Below, in pieces: positions 51,869 through 62,010 of a DNA stretch of 64,000 bases. How positions within the stretch are numbered: position 1 is the first letter of the stretch; the number at the start of each line of letters is the position of its first letter. Origin of the DNA: Glossina fuscipes (Eukaryota; Arthropoda; Insecta; Diptera; Glossinidae); contig NW_023998415.1 in assembly GCF_014805625.2 (NCBI RefSeq), positions 310,001 to 374,000 on the forward strand, in the 5' to 3' direction. A program made the position numbers and the translations under genes. The notes under the pieces were generated by a model, which ran no database searches, was not told where the DNA came from, and was given only the letters and a program-made list of their open reading frames with translations.

Positions 51869-52529
51869 ATGACTGCTTTTAAATTAACTGAAATGAATTG
51901 CGATCTACTTGATGTCCCGCAAAACTATTCATTGGCTTACACTAGTACAGCAGATTTTTTTCCGGAGAAGGGTACATTAGCTTGGAAATTTTCAATAATA
52001 TTTGGTCAAACCGATCAGTTAAGACGCCAACATATACAACGCGGCAATATTGCTGTTTTAGAAGAGAATTCACGTTTCATTTATCATCTTGTAATCGTAG
52101 AGAACATATATCAAAGGACTACTTATGAAAACTTAGAAGCCGCGATAATTTGCATGAGGCATCATATGGTAAGTTAATCTTATTTTTTCGCATTATATCG
52201 AAATAGGTAAATAATATACGGAAAACACCTTGGGTATTTAGCGTAATTATGGTGCTAGCAAAGTCGCCATGCCTCGTATATGTTGCGGTAGTGAGGGTTT
52301 AAAATGGGCTCTGGTTAAAGAAATCATAGTGAAAGTTTTTGCCAAAGAATATAATACGGAAATAATGATTTGTAATTATCAACCGTCAAAGGTATGCAAT
52401 ACAAAAATACATATATGGCAACACTGTTAATAGACTGTTAATATGATTCCTGGACAGCAGCTTTCAAAGGAAATGTGTGAAAATGTCATGACATTCCATC
52501 CATTAGTCCACAAGTTACAGCTATTTTAG
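51869..52529 (+). CDS. Macro-domain protein, OARD1/TARG1-like, catalytic residues replaced (copy 1)
   Basis: Predicted three exons: 51,869-52,168, 52,242-52,391 and 52,458-52,529, all phase 0, 173 residues. The ATG sits in a good fly context (CAAAATG). The macro fold is seen as DLLDVPQNYSLAY (12-24), the loop region PEKGTLAWKF (32-41), GNIAVLEENSRFIYHLV, TTYENLEAAI, then MPRICCGSEGLKW at the start of exon 2. This is the signature of the OARD1/TARG1/C6orf130 family, which removes ADP-ribose from glutamate and deacetylates O-acetyl-ADP-ribose. In human TARG1 the catalytic pair is Lys84/Asp125. Here the aligned residues are Val77 (52,097-52,099) and Glu118 (52,293-52,295), with the same 41-residue spacing. 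I infer a weak or dead enzyme, perhaps a binder. If the second intron is retained, translation ends at 52,428-52,430 (162 residues). Introns of 73 and 66 bp are typical of flies. Confidence 0.85.
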
Positions 52530-52676
52530 GGCCGCTATTTACGTAATGTTTTTAAACCAATAGCAAAACCTGAATTTCCGAATATTTAATTAAAAACACT
52601 GCTTTTCGATGAGAAAAATTATAGCTCACAATCAGCATTGGTTTGAGAGGTGTTATAGTGACTCCCAAATTTTTTA

Positions 52677-52682
52677 AATAAA
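52677..52682 (+). terminator. Polyadenylation signal candidate for copy 1
   Basis: AATAAA lies ~150 bp after the stop codon of the first macro-domain gene and just before the mariner relic. Common by chance in AT-rich DNA. Confidence 0.35.
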
Positions 52683-52699
52683 ACCGTATGTACCGCGAT

Positions 52700-53025
52700 G
52701 GTGCTTAACGCTCTAATCACCCAAAATCGACAATTATTCCAAAAACCATAAAAAATGTGCACAAAATCGTTTTGGAAGACCAAAAAGTGAAATTTCTTGA
52801 GGTAACTGACACCAGTTACTATTGTTTATTAACATTTGTCCATGAGCAATGTCTGTTCGAAGTGAGTGCCGCGTTTAAAAGGATTTTTTCATGCAATATG
52901 TGAGATTGAATGAAACGTTGATTCACCACTACCAGAGTTCCAGAGTTATATTGAGAGTCAGCCGAGTAGATTGCAACCGACGAAAGGTATCCAAAGCGAC
53001 CAAACATGTAGCGTAACTAAAACAA
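52700..53025 (+). mobile_element. mariner transposase relic between the two macro-domain genes
   Basis: At 52,716-52,810 one frame reads HPKSTIIPKTIKNVHKIVLE, then DQKVKFLEVTDT, matching the GRPK...HKIVLEDRKVKLIEIA segment of mellifera-type mariners. After a gap, ~52,890-52,960 reads MQYVRLNETLIHHYQ, the MRYVTMDETWIHH motif with the first catalytic Asp changed to Asn. A shifted frame reads ESAE, a stop, IATDERYPKRPNM. Internal deletion and frameshifts make it inactive. It occupies about half of the ~670-bp spacer between the macro-domain genes. Confidence 0.75.
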
Positions 53026-53198
53026 CTGTCATTTGTAAACTATGTGTTCGGAATGTCATGCAATTTTGACACATCTCGTTTGAGGGCTGGCTGTATCCAA
53101 AAATCATATGGACGCGTTAACATGGTTATCATATATATATTACAGAGTGATATGTTATTGAGTGATCTGATAAGAAATAATTATTTAAGATATTTTCA

Positions 53199-53801
53199 TT
53201 GATACTAATTATACAGTTCAGCACTCCCAGATGTCGGATAATCGAACGAAGTGCTCACGATAAAAAAGCTACAGAAAATTGTTCGGTCGTTCATTCGATT
53301 AGTGCCGATTTTGCAATGTGTCGTAATATTAGCTTGCAGTTCAAATGCAAAAATGGACGAAATCATGAAATGCTACGACAAGATCATCATACCGGGAGTG
53401 TGGCGGTTTTAAAAGATCATAAACGTTATGTTTACAATTTGGTAACAAAGGAACGTCAGCATGAGAAAAGTACTTACATAGCTTTGTTTTATGCTTTACT
53501 AACCACAAGAGATCATATGGTAAGTACATGCATCATATATATGGAATGGAATAAGAGAAACAAATAAATTCCTTTAAATATATTTCAAATGTAGCGTCAA
53601 CATGGTGTCAAAAAATTAGCTATACCTCGATTGGGTTGCGGCATTGATCGCCTGGAATGGTTTCGTGTTAAAAGTATACTCGAAATGGTATTTGCCGACG
53701 ACGATATAGAAATTACCACATATTCACATGAGCCGCATATTTGGGTAGCAAGTCGCGAACAATTGCATGTCCATTGTGTGACATGTAAGAGAGCTTTCTG
53801 A
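53199..53801 (+). CDS. Macro-domain protein, OARD1/TARG1-like, catalytic Lys/Asp kept (copy 2)
   Basis: Two exons seen: up to 53,519 and 53,595-53,801, separated by a 75-bp phase-0 intron at the site homologous to intron 1 of copy 1 (DHM then RQHG, against HHM then RNYG). Segments are CSVVHSISADFAM, GSVAVLKDHKRYVYNLVTKE, then IPRLGCGIDRLEW. The family's catalytic Lys is present (AAG, 53,448-53,450), as is the Asp (GAT, 53,646-53,648), 41 residues apart as in human TARG1. The N-terminal GDLF motif and the glycine-rich MGAGIA loop are replaced by AHDK and MCRNIS, so ADP-ribose binding may be altered. The open frame reaches 53,199 with TTG, not ATG. A TACTAAT branch-like motif and ACAG acceptor at 53,203-53,216 suggest an unseen 5' exon starting the frame at 53,217. 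Otherwise this is a start-less pseudogene. The C-terminal tail (THWV-type, ending CKRAF) is not shared with copy 1. Confidence 0.75.
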
Positions 53802-54210
53802 CACCATAAAGCTTTAAATTGTTTCTAAAATATGTATAAATTTTTTTTAAAAGTAAACAAAAAGAAAAGAAATGCAAATTAATATCAATATAAGTTGTGA
53901 CTTGCATGCACGAAAAACTAAAGTTGTAAAAGAGCCCCTCTCCATCGCTTTTATTAGTTGTAAAAAAGTTTTCGCTATTGTCTCTAATAGTAATGCACTT
54001 TCTCAACTCTCAGATTCTTGCTCATTTGTTTATATATTTGCATTATACCGTCTTCGCTATTATTATTTATATTAATATATTGTTTTTTAATGAATTAATG
54101 TGAAAAAGAGTTTGCGAGAACATCTGTGCAGTAATGCACGATGTGGAGTGCATTTTATTTTGTTTACATTAAAGAAAATATTGTCTCTTCCGTTAGACGC
54201 GAGTGTATCG

Positions 54211-54216
54211 AATAAA
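54211..54216 (+). terminator. Polyadenylation signal candidate for copy 2
   Basis: AATAAA about 410 bp after the stop of the second macro-domain gene, before the Jockey relic. Weak, as such motifs are frequent here. Confidence 0.2.
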
Positions 54217-54379
54217 TATGATATTTATATAAATACACACACAATAGTTGATTTTCAAAAATTTAACTCAAACAATATTTGTTCATTCGAGATTTAGGTA
54301 AAGCTACTAATTTAGATTCGGTTATTTTATCTTTTTGTTGCGAAATTGATTCGATTTTTTTTAAGATGTGTGCTGAGCA

Positions 54380-57180
54380 AGCTCTACTGTTTAATGGTGG
54401 AACAAATAATGCCTCTAAAGTTTGATATGGTCGGCAACTTTTGGACAAGTTGCGCAGTCAGAACCCTATTTTGGATGAGAGCACGCTTACAATCGCGAGA
54501 TCTTATAGTGTCATGAAGGAAGGAAAAACCTATCATAGCGCGGTTGTTGAGATAGATTGGGCATCGTTCCATGGGATCATGGCGGAAAGTAAATTTTGTG
54601 TTGGTTGGGAGAAATGTCGGATATATGACGGTGCGGAGATTATTGTATACTATAAGCTAACTATTATGCCAAGGATTGTAAAGACCGAAATATCTGTTTC
54701 AAATATCATGGTGACCACAATTCAAGAGGTTGTGACAAGGAATCCATAGCTAAGTGCATGGATTTCATTTGGTCAAAAGATCACTTGAATCTGAATGTTG
54801 ATGTGAACCACCCGACATTAAGTAAACGATGTCCTGCGTATATTAACAAACTGAACTTGGTCAAACACGCATTCTACAGTAGTCAGGCTTCAAACTATAA
54901 GACTGCATTCAGATCCGCAAATGACAGCGTGGTTGAATATCTTGGTGTCGAGAGTTAGTAGTATACAATTCACATAGGCCTAATTGTTTGGATAATATTT
55001 TTCAGGCGTTACACGAGGTCTCGATATCCTACGAAAACATAACACTTCATGGTGACTTTAATGTTAATTTGCACGTGAACGATTCACGTTCCAATGAACG
55101 GCCTAAGTGGACATCAACTCTTGGACTGAAATTGGTGAACTCCTGACCCACACGATATGCCCCGCGTTGTAAGCTGGTTTTGTTAGACTTTATTTACGTT
55201 ACTGATTCACTATGACCAATTCCCTTTCTGGTGGGATATCTGATTATGGGATGTTCTGAGAGATTGGTTCCTTATTATGGATCTAGGTATCAATTATGAT
55301 ACTCATAATCGAACATCATTTAGTTAAAGGCATTCTTTATCGATTGATATGTGTGCCTACTTCCAAATATGCTGGACCAATGTTTTGAACGTTACCGACG
55401 CTAATGATAAGTTGGCTTTTATAATGTATTGCCTGTCCTTGCTATTTAATGGATAGCTGGCATTGAAGTCGTATGGAGTTAGTACCTTCATGCCGCTCTG
55501 GTTTTCCATTGAAGTCAAAAAAGCCATTAGACTTCGTAATGAAACTCACAAAATTGCCCCGATGCGGTTAATTGGAAAGTTTTCCGTTCATAGTGTTACC
55601 AAGCACATGGAACGACTTCACTTTAATAAGAAGTTGGATATCAATCTTTCTCCTAAGTGGCTTTGGAAGAATCTGAAGGAAGTAGGCGTTAGGAGGAGTC
55701 AGATAATGTGAGAAGTTAATCCTGAAATCCAACTCTGAATGTAGAAGCCGTTCCTTCCTTGTGAATCAGGAGGTTATGCATCGGCATGGTGAAACTTTTC
55801 AATGAAGAGCCATCACAGGGGGTAAAGTATATCTGCCTGTACACAACATTGAATCAAATTGTGTTGGCCCTGACAGTAGTGGCATCAGGTATCTGAAGCT
55901 GTTCTCTTTTGTGTTATTACACCCTTGACTCATGTATATTATCGCACACTAACAACATTCTCATTTCCTGAATGTTGGAAAATAGCAATGGTAACTCCCA
56001 TTACACCCGCTTAATATTCTTCCTTTTTTACCGAAAGTCTTTGAACGCCTGATAGCTGATCACAATAGATTGCATTTGAATGCCAAGAATGTACTTAATG
56101 TTAATTAATCGCATTATAAATCTGGACATAGTTTCAATACGTCAGTGCTCAAAGCTTAGAGGTTATTCATTCAACCTTATCGTAGGGGGATTTGACTATT
56201 CTTGTTATCATTGATTTCCGTAGGATCTTTCGCTTCAGTTTATCTGCGATTAATTTAATTAAGTATTATTTGGAAAATCCATATACTAACGTGTGGTAAT
56301 TGGCGGTGCTTCTTCGGAACATCAGTTGATTACGTCTGGCAACCCATCCACAAGGATGCAATTTGGGGCCTATTTTATTCAGTTCCTTTGTAAATGACGA
56401 AATCTACTATTGTCATGATTGTAGTGTTCAATTATCCGCTGATGATGCACAATAAATGGTGATTTAGAGCGTATTATTCTCTGGTCGGATATTAACCGTT
56501 TAAAGTTAAGTTCAAGCAAAAATAAAGCCATTGTAATATCGCCGACAGGTTACGATTCCTATTCTTTACCATGCATTAAAATGATTGATGAGATATTAAG
56601 TGTTGTTAGTGTAGTTGGTTTTAAACTCGACTCTCGCTTGAGCGGAAAGAGACAAGTTAATTACATTGTTATGCTCAGTTCATAATATTTTAAGAAAGCT
56701 ATGGGTCTCCTCATCTGATGTTCCAATCTTTATCAGATTAAGATTTGTAAATGTCTTGTCGTGCCGCTCATATCATACGGAGCCTATGGATATGGCAAAT
56801 GTGCTTTTAATAAAAAATTGCAAGTTGACATATATAAGTGTGCCAGATATGTTTTCAACAAGCGAAGATATGATAGCAAATCGTAGGTTTCACTGCAGAC
56901 ATTGGCTTCTTATCTTCTGACATATCTTAATATTAGAAATCCTCTTTTTCTCCACAAGCTTATCTGGCCCGGAACACCAAGATATTTACCTAAGAAAATT
57001 TAGTTCACGAAATCTGAGGTGTCGATAAATCTAATCCTACCTGACCATAAATGCTTAACATCGTCAAGGCTATTCTTTGTTAACGCTGTAAAGTTATGAG
57101 ACCGTGTACAACTCCATGTCAAAATGAGTATTAATCGTAGCAGATTTAAAGTAGCAATAAAAATGTTTTATAATTTATAA
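54380..57180 (+). mobile_element. Jockey-clade LINE relic with ORF1 and ORF2 remnants
   Basis: ORF1 (gag-like): LLFNGGTNNASKV at ~54,386, SFHGIMAESKFCVGWEKCRI to 54,630, then zinc-knuckle remnants YYAKDCKDR and ICFKYHGDHNSRGC (~54,663-54,735), then LNLNVDVNHPTLSKRCPAYI, ending 54,958. ORF2: the endonuclease end has NITLHGDFNVNLHVND at ~55,038-55,085, with GDFN intact. SLGLKLVNS and a linker KAIRLRNETHKIA (from 55,520) follow. RT pieces are ILPFLPKVFERLIADH (~56,020), SHYKSGHSFNTSVLK (~56,110), QLSADDAQ (56,429-56,452; YADD with Tyr changed to Ser) and SSSKNKAIVISPTGYDS. The C-terminus reads YKCARYVFNKRRYDSKS (56,833) and NPLFLHKLIWPGTPRYLPKK. Many stops and frameshifts; 5' end truncated. A long-dead ~2.8-kb insertion. 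Confidence 0.85.
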
Positions 57181-60100
57181 TTTATGGTCATATCTGAATC
57201 TTGACATTGTATTGTATACGGATGGTTAAGTTATTTGCATCTCTATCTATGCTGTTGGTGATTATTTTGCCGAAAGAGATTTTGTAGTATTACTGGCACA
57301 TTAATTATTAATTATGATAATGATTCTTATTGTGTGATAAAATTGTCTTTTAAAAAAAAAATACATTGCCATATTATATATAGGATGACTATGCGACCCT
57401 AGGACCTTGAAGAGAAAATTAATAAAACAATAGATCGCGAACTGAGAGTGGCTACATTTGCTCATAAATTTACGCTGATCAAAACTTAAGACGCTTTTTA
57501 GCGGGAACAAATCATTATATCGAAATATTAGCATCAGACGTGAGGAAAAATGTGAGGAAAAAATAACTCTGTCAAGTGCGCAACCTTATTCCCCCGAAAA
57601 ATTCTTAATCGCTTAGACCATAGTCCAGAATGCCGTCTGTCTCTTTGTTGTAATAATTTTTAGAATCGCAATTATTGAAATAGGAAGATAAATTTTGATA
57701 TTTATGTTTCATTATTGACTTACATTTTGTAGCAGAGGTTTATTTAAAAGTGTTGAGAAGAATTATTGAAAATAAGTTTGCTTTTCTTTTTTGGTCAAGG
57801 ATTTTACATAGATGAAAACTTTCTCAATAAATATAGATTTTCAAGTATATTTTCACTTCACTTTATCCGGGCTAATTAAAGCAAATTGAAGTTTGCTTAC
57901 TTTCAGCTTCAAAAGAGACTTTAATTTATAAAAATTATAACGAGAATCGTTTTAGAGAAACTTAGGAAAAAATTTTCTAAATTCCAGTCACGTTTTCCAT
58001 CAATGTTTGGCCAGAAAAAAAATCAATAAAGTAAGAGAACAAAATCTAATCAAAACAAGAAAGTTTTTCCTGCTCTTACCATTCGATAAGAACGAACGCG
58101 TAAAGAGACTTTTTTCTACACATATGTGCGTCTGACATGGTGATGCAAAAAATAAAAATAAATAAATAAAATAAAATGAAATAAATAAGTAAGTAATGTA
58201 TATAAGCATAAATATATTTGAAACACAATTAACAATGAAATTTGTGCTAATTTTTAAAAAGGTTTAAAACGCAAAAAAAAAAAATAATTATTGCAAATCA
58301 AAAGAAAAAAAAGCAAGGATTTATAAAAATTTCTCTATTTATCATTTTTGGAATTGAAAGGTTTTTCGTTTTATATTTTTTGAATTTGGTTTTTTTTTTT
58401 TTTTGAACTTTAATAAATTAGTTGACTGATTTTGAATCATTTTTCAACAATTCTTTTTCTCGTGTATTACACTTGGAGACAACACATCAGTATATAACCT
58501 ACTTGAGGAATGAAGCGAACGGTGAATTTCTTTGTTTGTAAAACGTCTTGGTTCTGCAAAATATACTCATACACGTATTCGCACTTGCACATACATACAC
58601 ACACACGCATGTACATATATTTTCTATGAATATGAATAATACCCTCATTTCCTTGGTAAAAGGTTATTGTATCATTTGTTATGCTCTAGCACTTATGTCA
58701 CATTATAAATGACTTCTTTCAACAAATAATTCTCAAATATTGGACATTCACGCATATACGAGTATTTACATTAATTTGTAAGGAGCGTGTGTATATGTGT
58801 CCATAATTAACTAAGCTTATGTCCAATGTTCCCAAGCAGTTAAACGTCGGAAGTATACTAATTTGGCAATAGAGCTTCTTATTACACAGAACACACAAAA
58901 AAGTACCGATAACGTGCCACCTCCTTGAAGATATTTCCATCCTATAAGTGAAACAACGTTACGTTTTGATTGAAACTACTTTTGTAATTTAGAATACTCT
59001 CTGATTAAGATCTCATATACTAATGCATATGAGACGGGTAAGGACTCGCCATCATCGTGATGTTCACCTTAAATACTCGTACGGGTACATGTAGTAGTAC
59101 ATGTAGTAGTACATGTTGAGTCATCTTCACCTAATATTTTAATCCTGATCTCATAAGTATCCATGCATGTATTTAAATAAATATTGAATCAATCTATCTA
59201 ATATAGAATCAGTCTAAACTTTCATTCTTAAGAAAACTTAAAACTTTGTCCACTCTCAATATCTGATATATTAGAATGCAACTTCATCCGTGCCCTGCTA
59301 ACTGCTCTAATAATTGTTCCTAACGGCTTGTGTCAAGCCGAAAATGTATATAAAGCGTCCTTGTAAGGACGTCCTAACGGACTTATTCTTGATTATAGTG
59401 GAATATCCAGTATTTTTTCCCCTTTCCTTTCGCCACCTGCTTCCGCACCGATCCGCTAGTCGTCTTTACATCAATCTGGATATCGTCAGAATTATTTATG
59501 ATTTCATCTATTTACCCATTTTTTAAGCTGTCTAATTCCTACTTCGGCTATACGTTCTTCGTATCGTTTGTGTGTTCGTTCATGTTTTCATCGGTCTATC
59601 TATTTATTCATGCAACCCTTTTCACGCCCAACCTTTCCATCCAGCCATGTACGCATAGGTTTAATTGTACGCCTATCAATTTCTGTATCCATTGTTATTT
59701 GTCGTTTATTAATTCGGTCTTGTCAAGTTAATAAAAATAAAAATTGAATTTTGGCATCTAGTTTCTAGATTCTATTCGACAAATGGAATTAAGAAATATG
59801 AGCACTAAAAAGGCGCTATAAGTTGAAATTCGACATTTGACTGTAGCCACTGACAGCATCAAGTTTAAAGAGGATATAGATGTGATATTTACCGCAACTA
59901 TGTAACGTTTTTATATTATTATATCACTCAGAGTAATCTCCATCGGCTGTAATTTGCATACGGTTACGTGGTCATAGCAGACATCTACGATTTGTTCCAA
60001 AGCGAATATGACGCTTTCCTTACATTTTCCGTTTCAACGATTATATTTTTTCTTTATTCTTATTATTTATAATAATACTATTTATGTTTTGTTTGGGCGG

Positions 60101-61100
60101 CAATAACTATGTAATACATTTATACATTTGCAGGATTAACGAAACCCCTTTGTCTCAAGCTTACGTATATCGTTTAACTCTTTTGAAGGAAATTTTATTT
60201 CAGCGCTTGTTAAGACACTAATATTAGCAAAAGACACGCGTCTCCAATTTCATTTAAATATGTTCAACAATGAAGCCTATGATGCGTGATTATTGGGTTA
60301 AGATTTTGTTATCATTAAATTTTTATAACAAGTTTCATTCATTTCCTTTAAGTTTTCTGTCTTCCTTATATAACAGAAGACGTACAAAAAATTTCAAAAT
60401 TTCAAGACATGCGTACATCCATAAATGATAATCTTTTAGCTTTAAGAATACTTTCAGTAACACATCTTCCCACTTCTTTGAATTTTTCGAATCAGTCTCG
60501 ACATTTCGCAGCCATTTTAACGCTTAATCTATGAAATTGACCAAACAGTGCGTAGCTTCCATTGAACATATACGACGGGGTACGCAAATAGCTTGCATAC
60601 AAATTAGCGAACGGACAAGTACAATGGCTTCGTATTAATTATGCTCTACAAAGTAAGGGAAAAGTGAACTAACTTAATGCCGATATATACAACGCCCAGA
60701 ACAACTTAACATTGAACAGAATTATTATTAGTCGAATCATTTTCTGAACAATTTTTATTGGTTTTGGACCCGTTGTCTACTCGTGCTTCCACTTGATTTC
60801 TGTCTGCATAAGTTTGTGCTCAACCTATATATTAACATGTTCTGGCCAAACGGTAAATGCCCTTGAAAATAGCTTGGAAAGGAAAACAAACATACGTAAA
60901 GTGGTGTAGGATATGTAAAAGTCAGCATTGTCAGGTGACAATGATGTCTTAATTTGTCTTCTTTCGCTGATAGATGATGAATATTTTTGTAGCAAGCGAA
61001 GATGTAAGCTATTTAATGTTTTCAAAATGTAGAATTCCTCTTTTGTTCTCCTTAGATCAGCACTTCATATTTCCCAACTAACAATTGTATCAAACATCAG
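57181..61100. other. AT-rich non-coding stretch
   Basis: No exon or TE protein recognised. Contains A-rich runs at 58,270-58,310, the 12-bp tandem repeat at 59,085-59,116 and a GTCCTTGTAAGGAC dyad at ~59,358-59,371. Open frames at 59,314-59,731 are T-rich and hydrophobic. Confidence 0.5.
59085..59116. repeat. 12-bp tandem repeat with internal palindrome
   Basis: The unit GTACATGTAGTA occurs about 2.7 times. Each unit contains the palindrome TACATGTA. Could be a small cluster of identical protein-binding sites or simple replication slippage. Confidence 0.75.
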
Positions 61101-61104
61101 GTCA

Positions 61105-62010
61105 ATATAACAAGTAAGAACATTATAGGCGGACAATGCCGACTATCTCATACCCTACACCACTTTGCCAATACTATTTTTTTAAAATTTTAAAAATATA
61201 TTATAAATTAACCCTTTTCCCGAAGGACTCCCACTACTCGTGGGATATTTTATGTGGAGTGGGGCCTAGAAAAAGACCCATGTTATTCAAATTAGATCCA
61301 CTTAATTTTTTTATTTAATTTCTATTACAAACAAATTTTCATCAAAAAAAATTAACAATTAGGCTTTTTTGGCATATAAGGGTTTACGTTTCATGAGAAT
61401 CCTTATATGCGGTGTTGTCCAAAAAATAGTCCTAGGTGGTCTAAATTCGGCAAGGTAGATCTATTTTTTGTCAATTTACTATTATGAGCTAATTTTCATG
61501 AGATATTAGCGATTGGACCTTTTTACCATATAAAATTCCTATTTCCTCAGGAACGCTTATATGAGAGCGGGTTCAAGAATTGATGCCATCTCGGTCCAAG
61601 GTTTTCACAGTAATTTGGAATGCCGAAATACAACTACTTAGCCATTTTTGTTAAGAAATTTTGAAAATTTCAATTGTTCCCCATCTAACGACTTTTCAGA
61701 ATAGGTCGTTATATGGGCAGTGATCGAAAAAGTGGTCCGATTCGAATCATTTCCATTAGCATTCGTTCTTAGACCAATGTACGTCCGTGGACTAAATTTC
61801 ATAAAAATATCCCAAAAACTGCGACGTACAGTTTGAACACAAACATACATGGGGAGATCACAAACGGACAGACAGGCTTAGATCGATTTAGAAAATTATT
61901 CTGATCGGTGTAGTAAAAGGTGGGTTTATCTTAAACCCTTCTGCGTTTTCTACACGACCGCACTTACTTAATACACCCTGTATCACAAGTGGTGTAGGGT
62001 ATAATTTGTG
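61105..62010 (+). mobile_element. Non-autonomous element bounded by a perfect 16-bp inverted repeat
   Basis: ATACCCTACACCACTT at 61,150-61,165 is the exact reverse complement of AAGTGGTGTAGGGTAT at 61,987-62,002, giving an ~853-bp element. The interior has no long frame. It carries the TTTCATGAGAATCCTTATAT block (61,389-61,408), the TTTCATAAAAATATCCC and TGCGACGTACAGTTTGAACA modules and the ACGGACAGACAGG core near the right end (~61,865). A divergent homologue lies at 45,290-46,340. The left homology extends outside the repeat (AAGTAAGAACATTATAGGCGG from 61,111), so the true left end may be ~40 bp further out. No obvious target-site duplication. Class unknown; MITE-like. Confidence 0.65.

Noticed and set aside
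53341..53529. Minus-strand open frame inside macro-domain copy 2
   Set aside because: Antisense shadow of the supported exon.
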